Shown: positions 1 through 7,240, numbered from the stretch's first letter. The stretch: 9,042 nucleotides of DNA from Candidatus Eiseniibacteriota bacterium (GCA_030630395.1 DAOVNE010000031.1:1-9042), one strand, 5' to 3'. Notes: generated by a model not told the origin, from the sequence alone. Numbers and translations are program-made.

Positions 1-696
1 AACAGCATCCCACTTGCCCAGGCCGGAGCCTCAGTCGAGCTCCTGCTCGGAGATCCGGACGAGGTGGCCCTCGCGGAGAACATCTGGGCCAACCTGAATC
101 TCACCGACCGTGTGAAGATACGCCACGCCCAGGACGGAACGCTCGGGGTAGCACCGAGGTCGTTCGACCTCGTATGGAATTTCAACGCCGTACCGCAAGT
201 CTCGGATCCCGGGCGGCTCATTGAGGAGATGTGCGGCGCGAGCAAGCGTTTCGTGATGCTGTATGTCTCGAACACGTGGAACTACGGATTCGGTATCCAT
301 CGATTGCACCATGTTGTGGCGCGGGAGCCGTGGAGTCACGGTGAGATAGCCGCAATGAACACGAAGATGATAGCGGGTCATCTCGACAGACAGGGCTTCC
401 GGGTGATCGAGAGGACCGTCGTGGATACCCCCTGGTGGCCGGACATAGACTCGCCCATCGAGGAGGTGGCAGCGACCTTCCTTCCATTCCTGAAGCGCTT
501 CGTCAGCGCGTCGAAGCGCCTGGAGCACTACACGTGGAGGTCCGACAGCCTGCCCTATTTCGATCCGGACAAGCGAGCGGAGCTCTTGCGCGAGATAGGG
601 AAGCACTTCGCCATTGAGCGCGCCCGCTTCTTCCCGCTCAGGATCCTGTTCGCGCATCACCGCGGGATCATCGCTCTCAGAAAGGACGAGTCTTGA
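1..696 (+). CDS. SAM-dependent methyltransferase, C-terminal part (5' truncated by window edge)
   Basis: The reading frame is open from base 1 to the TGA at 694-696, giving 231 residues without a start, so the N-terminus lies outside the window. The visible part resembles the second half of a class I Rossmann-fold methyltransferase. ASVELLLGDPD near residues 10-20 looks like strand 2 with its acidic tip, and SFDLVWNFNAVPQV (about 54-67) looks like strand 4 with the post-motif loop, followed by a helix (GRLIEEM). The glycine-rich SAM motif I would lie upstream and cannot be checked. Residues 90-231 form a less recognisable region rich in aromatic residues (NTWNYGFGIHRLHH, DTPWWPD) that may bind the acceptor. 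The gene overlaps the next one by 4 bp (TTGA), so it is probably cotranscribed with it. A role in methylating a glycan or lipid intermediate is inferred from context. The family assignment is moderate and the substrate is unknown. Confidence 0.65.
   Translation, partial: NSIPLAQAGASVELLLGDPDEVALAENIWANLNLTDRVKIRHAQDGTLGVAPRSFDLVWNFNAVPQVSDPGRLIEEMCGASKRFVMLYVSNTWNYGFGIHRLHHVVAREPWSHGEIAAMNTKMIAGHLDRQGFRVIERTVVDTPWWPDIDSPIEEVAATFLPFLKRFVSASKRLEHYTWRSDSLPYFDPDKRAELLREIGKHFAIERARFFPLRILFAHHRGIIALRKDES
681..686 (+). promoter_or_regulatory. Ribosome binding site supporting a TTG start at 693
   Basis: AAAGGA lies 6 nt before the TTG at 693, inside the end of the methyltransferase gene. No ATG or GTG lies nearby in that frame; the next in-frame ATG would remove the first membrane helix. 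The site and the TTGA stop/start overlap together favour the TTG start and translational coupling. Confidence 0.6.
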
Positions 697-1697
697 GTAA
701 CCGTGCCAAGATAGCGCTGGCGCTCCTTGTCGGGGCGCTGCTTCTGTTTCTCGCCCTCCGAGGCGTTGATCTTGGTCGCGTGCGCACCGTCATGGGTCAG
801 GCGAGTCCACCGATCATCGTGGTCGCACTCCTTGTCTATCTGAGCGCCTACTTCGTCAGGAGTCTCAGATGGCGGCTGATCCTCAAGCCTATCCAGCCTA
901 TCACCGTATCCGAGTCGTTCGCGATGCTGATGGCCGGCTACTTCCTGAACTACCTCATTCCGATACGCGCTGGTGAGGTTGCGAAGTCCTTCTTTCTGAA
1001 GCGACTCAAGGGGCTACCCATAGCCGCGAGCCTCCCCACGGTCTTTCTCGACAAGCTCCTCGAGCTCTTCTCCATCCTGCTTGTAGTAGTTATGGTGCCT
1101 GTTCTGTCGGTCCGCCTGTCGGGATCGTTGACGTCGCTCATAGTGGCGGTGGTGACGGTCTTTGTGGTAGCCGTGGGGCTCCTGACTCTGGCCGTGAGAA
1201 ACGGCGAGAGGACAGCTCGGATAGTCACACGCATGTTCTCATGGCTTCCAAAACGACTCCACGATCGTCTGTCCCTATGGATCAGCCTTTTCGTCGACGG
1301 ACTGAGCGTGGCCAGAGCGAACGCGCGCTCTCTCTGGTCGCTTCTGGCTCTCACCGGCGGCGCAGTCATGCTGGATGCGCTCTATTTCTTCCTGATGTTT
1401 CGCGCCTTCTCCATCGATGTCGCTTTCCCGACCGTCCTCTTCGGGTATACTCTCATATCGCTCTCGTACATCTTTCCGACACCGCCGGCACAGATAGGCT
1501 ACAACGAGGCTATCATGGGGCTCATATTCGCCGGCGGCCTCGGGATGGGGCGCGCCGAGGTCACGGCCCTCATGCTGGTGGCGCATGTTCTCACGGGTCT
1601 TCTTGTCACGGGCGTCGGTCTCGCATCGTTTGCGACGATGAGCATCAGGGTGACTGAGAGCTTCCGACGGATCGGGGACAGCCTGGAGGGAGGGTAG
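693..1697 (+). CDS. Flippase-like integral membrane protein, UPF0104 / LPG-synthase TM-region family
   Basis: This 334-residue polytopic protein has the usual length of stand-alone members of the lysylphosphatidylglycerol synthase transmembrane (UPF0104, YbhN-like) family. By eye I place helices near residues 6-23, 40-60, 76-91, 118-138, 147-168, 216-238, 243-262 and 290-314, with another short hydrophobic stretch around 272-284. Family hallmarks are RSLRWRLILKP (56-66), PIRAGEVAK (90-98) with its conserved R-x-G-E, FLDKLLELF (118-126) and the late FPTPPAQIGYNEA (261-273), which matches the usual P-x-P-x-x-x-G-x-x-E segment. There is no soluble aminoacyl-transferase domain of the MprF type, so lysyl-lipid synthesis is not predicted. 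Relatives next to glycosyltransferases are often guessed to translocate lipids or lipid-linked sugars. The start is TTG, overlapping the upstream stop by 4 bp. Family confidence is high; the function is inferred. Confidence 0.88.
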   Translation: MSNRAKIALALLVGALLLFLALRGVDLGRVRTVMGQASPPIIVVALLVYLSAYFVRSLRWRLILKPIQPITVSESFAMLMAGYFLNYLIPIRAGEVAKSFFLKRLKGLPIAASLPTVFLDKLLELFSILLVVVMVPVLSVRLSGSLTSLIVAVVTVFVVAVGLLTLAVRNGERTARIVTRMFSWLPKRLHDRLSLWISLFVDGLSVARANARSLWSLLALTGGAVMLDALYFFLMFRAFSIDVAFPTVLFGYTLISLSYIFPTPPAQIGYNEAIMGLIFAGGLGMGRAEVTALMLVAHVLTGLLVTGVGLASFATMSIRVTESFRRIGDSLEGG

Positions 1698-1704
1698 AGG
1701 GAGA

Positions 1705-2661
1705 ATGGCAAACTATCTCGTGACCGGCGTGGCCGGTTTCATTGGATCGCACGTCGCCGAGCGTCTGATAGCGCGCGGGGATTCGGTTCGCGGGGTCGAC
1801 TGCTTCACGAACTACTACTCCAGATCTCTGAAAGAGGCGAATCTGTCCGGGCTCCTTGAGAGCGACCGTTTCGTGCTGGATGAACTCGATCTCTCATCCT
1901 GCGATCTCGATTCCGTTCTGAAGGATGTCGATGCGGTCTGCCATCTTGCGGCGCAGGCGGGCGTAAGAGCGAGCTGGGGCAGGAGCTTCGAGACCTACAC
2001 GGACTGCAACATCATCGCCACGCAGCGCCTTCTGGAGGCCTGCAAGGGAAGACCTCTAACTCGCTTCGTCTACGCCTCCTCATCATCGGTCTACGGTGAC
2101 ACCGACGATCTCCCGATGCGCGAACGCGGGGCGACGTGCCCGGTCTCGCCGTACGGTGTAACGAAGCTCGCAGGAGAGCACCTGGCCGTGCTCTACCACA
2201 GGAACTATCGCCTGCCCACCGTGTCGCTCAGGTTCTTCACGGTGTATGGTCCCAGACAACGACCGGATATGGCCTTCAACAAGTTCATCTCGGCCGCCCT
2301 TTCGGACCGCCCCATCGAGGTATTCGGAGACGGAGGGCAGACACGCGATTTCACGTTCATAGACGATATCGTCGACGGCGTAGTCAGCGCGCTGGCACAG
2401 GGATCCCCCGGAGAGGTCTACAATCTGGGTGGGGGAAGCCGTGTGTCCCTGAACGAGGCCATCGATACGCTGGAGCGGGTGATGGGGATAAGGATCGAGC
2501 GTCAGCACGGAGATTCACAGAAGGGCGACGTGAGAGACACGCTTGCAGACGGCAGCAAGGCACGATCCGAGCTGGGATTCGCCCCCTCGGTCGGGCTCGA
2601 GGAGGGGTTGGCCCGCGAATTCGAGTGGCTGAGATCCCTTCCTGGTATGGGAGATAAATGA
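1705..2661 (+). CDS. NAD-dependent nucleotide-sugar epimerase/dehydratase (UDP-glucuronate or UDP-glucose 4-epimerase type)
   Basis: The 318-residue protein is a full-length extended short-chain dehydrogenase/reductase acting on a UDP-sugar in the cytoplasm. The N-terminal NAD-binding motif GVAGFIG (8-14) has the G-x-x-G-x-x-G pattern. HLAAQAGVR (80-88) is the conserved cofactor segment, and ASSSSVYG (124-131) carries the catalytic serine. Y150-G-V-T-K154 is the catalytic Tyr/Lys pair. CFTNYYSRSLKEANL (33-47) and GPRQRPDMAFNKF (182-194) resemble UDP-glucuronate/UDP-galacturonate 4-epimerases more than GalE itself, but UDP-glucose 4-epimerase or a dehydratase cannot be excluded. RDFTFIDDIVDGV (214-226) is the usual substrate-domain motif. 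The ATG follows the previous stop by 7 bp, with GGAGGGAGGG at 1685-1694 as a strong ribosome binding site. The gene presumably supplies an activated sugar to the glycosyltransferases downstream. Confidence 0.92.
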   Translation: MANYLVTGVAGFIGSHVAERLIARGDSVRGVDCFTNYYSRSLKEANLSGLLESDRFVLDELDLSSCDLDSVLKDVDAVCHLAAQAGVRASWGRSFETYTDCNIIATQRLLEACKGRPLTRFVYASSSSVYGDTDDLPMRERGATCPVSPYGVTKLAGEHLAVLYHRNYRLPTVSLRFFTVYGPRQRPDMAFNKFISAALSDRPIEVFGDGGQTRDFTFIDDIVDGVVSALAQGSPGEVYNLGGGSRVSLNEAIDTLERVMGIRIERQHGDSQKGDVRDTLADGSKARSELGFAPSVGLEEGLAREFEWLRSLPGMGDK

Positions 2662-2662
2662 G

Positions 2663-3607
2663 ATGGATGTCACGATTCTGGTACCGCTCTACAACGAAGA
2701 AGAGAGCCTCCGTGAGCTCTACAAGGCCGTGCAGGCGGGCATGTCGCCTCTGGACTTGAGCTGGGAGATCCTCTTCGTGAACGATGGGAGCACCGACTCC
2801 TCCATGGACATTCTGAAGGAGCTCCACGGTCAATACGACAACGTCAGCGTAATAGGGTTCGGGCGCAATCTCGGCAAGTCAGCCGCCATGGCGGTCGGAT
2901 TCGAGGAGGCGTCGGGGAAGGTCGTGGTCACAATGGACGCCGACCTGCAGGATGATCCGGCCGAGATACCAAAGATGCTCGAGCGCCTCGACGGTGGATT
3001 CGATCTCGTCTCAGGCTGGAAGAAGGAGAGGAAGGACCCTCTTTCGAAGCGGCTCCCGTCCAAGCTCTTCAACTGGGCGACGGGTGCGGTGTCAGGTGTC
3101 CACCTTCACGACATGAACTGCGGTCTCAAGGCGTACAGACAGGAGGTCGTGAAGACGATCAAGGTCTACGGCGAACTTCACCGCTACACGCCTGTTCTCG
3201 CGCACTTCGCGGGCTTCTCGGTGACTGAGGTTCCCGTGCGCCATCACGCTCGACGCTACGGCCAGACCAAATTCGGGGCGGAGCGCTTCCTTCGAGGCTT
3301 CTTCGATCTCGTGACGGTTCTCTTTCTCAGACGCTACGTGACGAGACCCCTGCACCTGTTCGGAATGCTCGGATCGGTTCTCTTCGCGGGCGGGTTCGGG
3401 ATAGGCATCTATCTGACGATCGTCAAGATCATGGGAGGGGCGATAGGCAGGAGACCGCTCCTGACCCTTGCAATCCTCCTGATCGTCGTCGGAGTGCAGA
3501 TGGTCTCGTTCGGACTTCTGGGCGAGATGCTGGCGAATCTGCGAAGCGACAGCATCGACTACCCGATCCGCGCACGACTGGTGCGCCGCGGGGATGCCAC
3601 GGGCTGA
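2663..3607 (+). CDS. Family 2 glycosyltransferase, DPM1/GtrB-like, with two C-terminal membrane helices
   Basis: The protein has 314 residues. A GT-A glycosyltransferase domain fills about residues 1-225: ILVPLYNEEESL (5-16), VNDGSTDSS (39-47), GFGRNLGKSAAM (65-76) and MDADLQDDP (91-99) with the metal-binding DxD. Two hydrophobic segments follow (about 231-255 and 266-289). This matches bacterial dolichol-phosphate-mannose-synthase-like enzymes such as GtrB and ArnC, which transfer a sugar from a nucleotide donor to polyprenyl phosphate on the cytoplasmic face. RRYGQTKFGAERF (198-209 region) is the conserved segment before the membrane part in this group. The product would normally feed a periplasmic GT-C transferase, but none is visible here. 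GGGAG at 2649-2653 sits 9 nt before the ATG, and only 1 bp separates it from the epimerase stop. The frame stays open for 36 more codons after its TGA, as described for the spacer that follows. Confidence 0.9.
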   Translation: MDVTILVPLYNEEESLRELYKAVQAGMSPLDLSWEILFVNDGSTDSSMDILKELHGQYDNVSVIGFGRNLGKSAAMAVGFEEASGKVVVTMDADLQDDPAEIPKMLERLDGGFDLVSGWKKERKDPLSKRLPSKLFNWATGAVSGVHLHDMNCGLKAYRQEVVKTIKVYGELHRYTPVLAHFAGFSVTEVPVRHHARRYGQTKFGAERFLRGFFDLVTVLFLRRYVTRPLHLFGMLGSVLFAGGFGIGIYLTIVKIMGGAIGRRPLLTLAILLIVVGVQMVSFGLLGEMLANLRSDSIDYPIRARLVRRGDATG

Positions 3608-3645
3608 GAGAGCATCTTGCGCGCAGCGGGGATGCCGCAGGCTAG
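3588..3645 (+). repeat. Imperfect direct repeat of about 20 bp, spaced 38 bp, across a stop codon
   Basis: Copy one (3588-3607) and copy two (3626-3645) both begin GCGGGGATGCC and match at 16 of 20 positions. The flanks are also similar (GCGC just upstream of each). Copy one contains the last codons and the TGA stop of the upstream glycosyltransferase. The 38-bp period is not a multiple of three. A weaker third echo, CCGGGGTGCCG, starts near 3654. It may be a decayed tandem duplication or coincidence in GC-rich sequence. Confidence 0.35.
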
Positions 3646-3711
3646 CGGAGTATCCGGGGTGCCGCCTATCTGCGCCGCCATCGTCGCGGAATCCTCTTCA
3701 AGGATCATCAA
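3608..3711 (+). other. 104-bp spacer, largest gap in the window, with in-frame open extension
   Basis: This is the only sizeable gap between the genes. I see no promoter boxes, no convincing terminator (no GC stem followed by a T run) and no RNA gene. Read in the frame of the upstream glycosyltransferase it has no stop until a TGA at 3713-3715, which overlaps the GTG start of the next gene as GTGA. A possible 27-codon ORF from the ATG at 3632 lies in the same frame, but nothing resembling a Shine-Dalgarno site is correctly spaced before it. The span most likely is plain spacer or the remnant of a longer C-terminus. Confidence 0.4.
3700..3704 (+). promoter_or_regulatory. Ribosome binding site for the GTG start at 3712
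   Basis: AAGGA lies 7 nt before the GTG at 3712, an ideal spacing. It supports this start over any later one, and the first beta strand of the glycosyltransferase (RVAIVGPAYP) begins only 14 residues in. Confidence 0.6.
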
Positions 3712-4908
3712 GTGAGCGACAAGACCACACCACTCTATGAAGGAGCCGGATCGCGCGTGGCCATAGTCGGGCCCGCCTACCCCTTGAGGGGTGGCAATGC
3801 GCTCTTCGTGGCCCATCTTGTGGACAGTCTGAGTTCGGATCACGATGTCTACGTCGTATCCTACAGCCGCCTCTACCCGTCTCTTCTCTTCCCGGGGAAG
3901 ACGCAGATGAACCTGAGTCGAAACCCGGTGAAGACGACGGCATCCAGACAGCTTGTCGACTCGATCAGTCCCGCGAGCTGGGTGCGGGCGGCTCGCTGGA
4001 TGGCGGTGCCTGTGAGAAGACCTGCTCTGGTCATCTTCACGTGGTGGAACCCGTTCTTTGGACCTGCCCTGGGTGTGATCGCACGTCTTGTGAAGAGATG
4101 GACCGGTGCAGGGATCGTCTTCGTAGCCGAGAATGTGGTGTCTCACGAGAACCGATTCGTGGACAGATTCCTCACCCGCTTCGCGCTCTCAAGCGCCGAC
4201 TACTTCCTCGTTCTCTCAGGCGTTGTGGCGAGCCGTATCCAGTCCCTCTTTCCCGGTGTCCCCGTTAGACAGGCTGCTCTGCCCATATACGACTGCTATC
4301 GTGACGAGCATACGGAGAGTGGCTGGGGGGAAAGAGCGTCCCTGAAGGAAGAGCTTCATATCGAACGACCGGTTGTGCTCTTCTTCGGCTACGTCCGGGA
4401 GTACAAGGGACTCAAGTACTTGCTCGAGGCGATGCCGGCGGTGTTCAAGCTGGTGGACGTTGAGCTTCTGATCGTCGGGGAGTTCTACGATGACAGAGAT
4501 CGCTATGAGAGGCTGATAGACAGCCTGGGGATCAGGGAGCGCGTGACCGTCGTTGCGGAGCATGTCCCTGACGGGGACGTGGGCAGATATTTCGGCGCTG
4601 CCGACCTCGCTGTACTGCCGTATGTGTCAGCGACTCAGAGCGGAATCACCCAGATCGCCTTCGCATTTGGACTGCCCGTTGTCAGCACGAACGTGGGAGG
4701 ACTCCCGGAGGTGGTGGCGGACGGGAAGACGGGCTATATTGTTAATCCACGCGACCCTGAGGCGCTCGCACAGGCCATAGTGCGTTTCTTCACAGGCGGA
4801 GAGGCGGAGACCATGCGCTCCAACGTGGAGGACGAGGCACGACGAGACCGCGCGGGAGACCTCATGAGACGGGCCGTCCGGGATTTCATCGAGATGGAGA
4901 GCACGTAA
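3712..4908 (+). CDS. Family 4 glycosyltransferase (GT-B fold)
   Basis: The protein has 398 residues, normal for a retaining GT4 enzyme. The N-terminal Rossmann domain starts at RVAIVGPAYPLRGGNALFVAHLVD (15-38), where the G-G loop binds the acceptor or donor. The second domain begins near VVLFFGYVREYKGLKYLLEAM (221-241), with R229 and K232 as the usual donor-phosphate contacts. LPEVVADGKTGYIV (331-344) is the typical late GT4 segment. The region that normally carries the E-x7-E motif reads SATQSGITQIAFAFGLPVVST (306-326), with neither glutamate in place; a recognisable GT4 subgroup shows this ATQSG version. No membrane helix or signal peptide is evident, so the enzyme is cytoplasmic or peripheral. 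Sugar specificity cannot be read. It starts with GTG after the 104-bp spacer, and a 26-bp gap separates it from the next glycosyltransferase. Confidence 0.9.
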   Translation: MSDKTTPLYEGAGSRVAIVGPAYPLRGGNALFVAHLVDSLSSDHDVYVVSYSRLYPSLLFPGKTQMNLSRNPVKTTASRQLVDSISPASWVRAARWMAVPVRRPALVIFTWWNPFFGPALGVIARLVKRWTGAGIVFVAENVVSHENRFVDRFLTRFALSSADYFLVLSGVVASRIQSLFPGVPVRQAALPIYDCYRDEHTESGWGERASLKEELHIERPVVLFFGYVREYKGLKYLLEAMPAVFKLVDVELLIVGEFYDDRDRYERLIDSLGIRERVTVVAEHVPDGDVGRYFGAADLAVLPYVSATQSGITQIAFAFGLPVVSTNVGGLPEVVADGKTGYIVNPRDPEALAQAIVRFFTGGEAETMRSNVEDEARRDRAGDLMRRAVRDFIEMEST

Positions 4909-4934
4909 CGCCCTCAAGGCGGAAGGCAGACAGT

Positions 4935-5843
4935 GTGAGCATACCGTCCGTCTACGCGGTCATCATCAACTGGAACGGCATGGATGTCATCGGTGACTGC
5001 CTCCGGTCCCTGGAGAAGTCCACATACGAGAACCTCACAACGCTCGTCGTGGACAATGCATCGACTGACGGATCCCCCGACTTCATCAAACGGTCCTTCG
5101 ACGGGATTCACCTCGTTGAGACCGGTGACAATCTCAGGTATGCGGGCGGCGCCAATGTCGGGTTGCGGAAGGCTCTTGAGAGCGGAGCGGAGTATGTCCT
5201 TCTTCTCAACAACGACGTTGAGATAGCCCCGGATGCCGTATCAGAACTCGTTCGTGTCGCCGAGAGTCATCGGGATGCCGCCTTGCTTGGTCCGAAGATC
5301 TACTATCACGATCCTTCGGACGTCATCTGGTCGATGGGGGGCAGTGTCTCCTTCTGGACCGGGAGAATCCGGCACCTTGGACTGAGAGAGCGCGACACGG
5401 GACAGTACGAGGATGTCGTGGAGGTCGACTACCTCACGGGATGCGCACTTCTGGTACCGGTGGCGACGCTCGGGTCTGTGGGCTATCTTGATGAGAGTTA
5501 CCACATGTACAACGAGGACACGGACTGGTGCTTGAGGGCCAGGGATCTTGGCCTCACCTGTCTCGTGGTGCCGTCCGCTCATCTGTGGCACAAGGTCTCC
5601 ACGAGTTCGGGTGGCGGGCTGACACCGTATAAGATATATCATCGCATCATGAGCACGTTTGTGTTCTTCAGACGCTATGCGCGTCCGTATCACTGGCTCG
5701 GCATCATCCCACTGACGGCGGCGCGCACGGTCGGCTTCGCCGTGAAGGGGCTCCTGACGCGGAGATGGGACAGCGTCTCAGCCGTCGTGGCCGGTACGCT
5801 CGATGTTGCGAGGAGGAAGGGGAGGACAAACAGATATGACTAG
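4935..5843 (+). CDS. Family 2 glycosyltransferase, rhamnosyltransferase (WbbL)-like
   Basis: This 302-residue enzyme belongs to the GT2 group typified by dTDP-rhamnosyl and related transferases in O-antigen and cell-wall glycan synthesis. Key segments in order are VYAVIINWNGMDVIGDCLRS (6-25), VVDNASTDGS (38-47), LRYAGGANVGLRKAL (67-81), LLLNNDVEIAPDAV (89-102) with the DxD-equivalent NNDVE, DYLTGCALLVP (165-175) and MYNEDTDWCLRAR (191-203), where the ED pair contains the likely catalytic base. HLWHK (216-220) is a further conserved element. The C-terminal part (about 253-290) has amphipathic or weakly hydrophobic stretches that may dock on the membrane. It starts with GTG, with GGAAGG at 4921-4926 lying 8 nt upstream. 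Its end overlaps the phosphodiesterase gene by 8 bp, implying coupled translation. Donor and acceptor are not determinable from sequence. Confidence 0.9.
   Translation: MSIPSVYAVIINWNGMDVIGDCLRSLEKSTYENLTTLVVDNASTDGSPDFIKRSFDGIHLVETGDNLRYAGGANVGLRKALESGAEYVLLLNNDVEIAPDAVSELVRVAESHRDAALLGPKIYYHDPSDVIWSMGGSVSFWTGRIRHLGLRERDTGQYEDVVEVDYLTGCALLVPVATLGSVGYLDESYHMYNEDTDWCLRARDLGLTCLVVPSAHLWHKVSTSSGGGLTPYKIYHRIMSTFVFFRRYARPYHWLGIIPLTAARTVGFAVKGLLTRRWDSVSAVVAGTLDVARRKGRTNRYD
5821..5825 (+). promoter_or_regulatory. Ribosome binding site fixing the ATG at 5836
   Basis: GGAGG, within a purine-rich run from about 5811, lies 10 nt before the ATG at 5836. This start gives a clean lipoprotein signal (MTRR, hydrophobic core, LVGC). 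The upstream in-frame start at 5803 would add 11 residues and overlap the previous gene by 41 bp. Confidence 0.6.
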
Positions 5844-7218
5844 ACGGACCCTTTCTACTGGCGCCATTCTCCTCGTTGGCGCGGTTCTCTCGGTCTGCAT
5901 CCTCGTGGGGTGTTCGAGTCCACAGGAAGATACGAGCGAGCCTGCGACAAGGCTCATCATCTTCGGGATCGACGCGGCCAACTGGAATACACTCACGCCG
6001 ATGCTCGAGGCGGGTGAGCTCCCCAACATCGCGGGACTGCTCCGTCGAGGGTCCTACGGCGTTCTGAAGAGCGGCGTGCCGATTCAGTCTCCTCAGATGT
6101 GGACGAGCATCGCGACGGGCGTCGTCCCGGAGCGACACGGCATCACGCGATTCGTGGCCGAGCTGCCTGGGGGGACGAAGGAAGTCCCGGTGACGAACAA
6201 CATGCGCCGGGTCAAGGCGTTCTGGAACATCCTCTCCGAGAGGAGCATCTCGGTCGGCATCGTCGGGTGGTGGCCGAGTTGGCCGGTCGATGAGGTCGAG
6301 GGATTCATGATCGCCCAGAGAGCGTGGCCCGTCAACTGGAGCCTGCACGGCATCCCGTTCGGCGCGGCCCGCGACGCCCGCGGACGACTGATCACGGATG
6401 ATTTCGCGGGGCGGACGTGGCCCGAGTCGCTCTATGAGGAGTTCGAGCGCTTCATCGTGACTGAAGAGGATGTCACGGTACGGGAACTCGACCAGTTCTT
6501 CGCGGATTCCCGTTTCACCGATCCGGCCAAGCAGTTTCACGCACGCTGGGTCTATGCGAAGGACAAGACCTTCGCTGATGCGGGGCTCCACTTCCTGGTG
6601 AAGGAGCAACCTCAAGTATTCGCCGTGTATCTGCAGGGAACGGACGTTGTCTCCCACTACTACTGGGGCTACCAGGAGGAGGAGGGCTTCACGGTCAGAC
6701 CGGATGACGCCCGTATGTACGGAAGCGTCGTGAAGAACTACTACTCTTTCATCGACAGAACAATAGGACGCTATCTGGAGACGGTGGATGACAGGACGGC
6801 CATTCTCCTGGTCTCCGACCATGGCTTCGAGACGAAACAAGAGCTCAAGTCTCGCTGGGAACGCGGAGAGAGAATCCGCACGGAGGAGGGGGGCAAGGAC
6901 GTCCCCTGGGATCATGGTGTCGACGGAGTCATTGTCTTTGCCGGTCCGGGAGTGAAGGCCGGACACCGCATGGAGAATGACGCATCGGTGGTCGATGTGA
7001 CGCCGACCATGTTGGCGTATCTTGGACTGCCGGCAGCTCAGGACATGGACGGACGTCCCCTGACCGACTGCTTCGAGGAGACATTCCTGAGCGGGCACCC
7101 CGTTCAGTGGATTCCCACGTATGAGACGGGGGAGGCGGGCGGCAGTGAGTTCCCGATCGAGTCACCGATGGATGAGGGCATCCGGGAGAAACTGAGGTCG
7201 CTCGGCTACATTGAGTAG
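5836..7218 (+). CDS. Lipoprotein of the alkaline phosphatase / type I phosphodiesterase superfamily
   Basis: With the ATG at 5836 the protein has 460 residues. A short positively charged N-terminus and a hydrophobic core end in the lipobox L23-V-G-C26, so it should be exported and lipidated outside the cytoplasm. The mature domain follows the nucleotide pyrophosphatase/phosphodiesterase pattern. IIFGIDAANW (41-50) carries metal ligand D46. QSPQMWTSIATGVVPERHGI (84-103) has S85 where family members have the Thr/Ser nucleophile. GTDVVSH (268-274) gives D270 and H274, VSDHGFE (326-332) gives D328 and H329, and DHG (359-361) gives H360. The set of seven catalytic and metal residues is therefore complete and activity is plausible. 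The C-terminus ends in LRSLGYIE, a tail common in this group. It overlaps the preceding GT2 gene by 8 bp. The substrate could be a glycan phosphodiester, a lipid-linked sugar or a nucleotide; context favours the first two. Confidence 0.88.
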   Translation: MTRRTLSTGAILLVGAVLSVCILVGCSSPQEDTSEPATRLIIFGIDAANWNTLTPMLEAGELPNIAGLLRRGSYGVLKSGVPIQSPQMWTSIATGVVPERHGITRFVAELPGGTKEVPVTNNMRRVKAFWNILSERSISVGIVGWWPSWPVDEVEGFMIAQRAWPVNWSLHGIPFGAARDARGRLITDDFAGRTWPESLYEEFERFIVTEEDVTVRELDQFFADSRFTDPAKQFHARWVYAKDKTFADAGLHFLVKEQPQVFAVYLQGTDVVSHYYWGYQEEEGFTVRPDDARMYGSVVKNYYSFIDRTIGRYLETVDDRTAILLVSDHGFETKQELKSRWERGERIRTEEGGKDVPWDHGVDGVIVFAGPGVKAGHRMENDASVVDVTPTMLAYLGLPAAQDMDGRPLTDCFEETFLSGHPVQWIPTYETGEAGGSEFPIESPMDEGIREKLRSLGYIE

Positions 7219-7229
7219 TCGCAGTGATC

Positions 7230-7234
7230 GGAGG
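7230..7234 (+). promoter_or_regulatory. Ribosome binding site choosing ATG 7241 over TTG 7211
   Basis: GGAGG is placed 6 nt before the ATG at 7241. A TTG at 7211 is in frame and overlaps the preceding stop, but it would add ten unconserved residues (a serine/arginine-rich stretch) and has no good ribosome binding site. The ATG is therefore preferred. Confidence 0.65.
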
Positions 7235-7240
7235 AATCTG

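Noticed and set aside
31..660. Antisense open frame of 209 codons opposite the methyltransferase fragment
   Set aside because: It has no recognisable motif, and the + strand frame carries methyltransferase features and a coupled junction with the next gene.
3626..3638. GCGG/CCGC mini-hairpin in the spacer, as a terminator or riboregulator
   Set aside because: The stem is very short with no U tract, and such matches are common by chance in GC-rich DNA.
3559..4146. Antisense open frame of 195 codons across the 104-bp spacer
   Set aside because: Most of it lies opposite the GT2 and GT4 genes, its composition is low-complexity Arg/Ser/His, and the spacer portion alone shows no domain.
4909..4921. 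Small inverted repeat CGCC-ctcaa-GGCG after the GT4 stop, as a terminator
   Set aside because: The stem is only 4 bp with no following T run, and it overlaps the ribosome binding region of the next gene.
5803..5838. Upstream in-frame start for the phosphodiesterase lipoprotein
   Set aside because: It would put 11 extra polar residues (LRGGRGGQTD-like) before the signal peptide, while ATG 5836 has a good ribosome binding site and a standard signal.
5704..7098. Long antisense open frame of 464 codons opposite the phosphodiesterase lipoprotein
   Set aside because: It mirrors a gene with complete catalytic motifs, its translation is rich in Arg/His/Asp without family motifs or hydrophobic pattern, and long antisense frames are expected opposite GC-biased codons.
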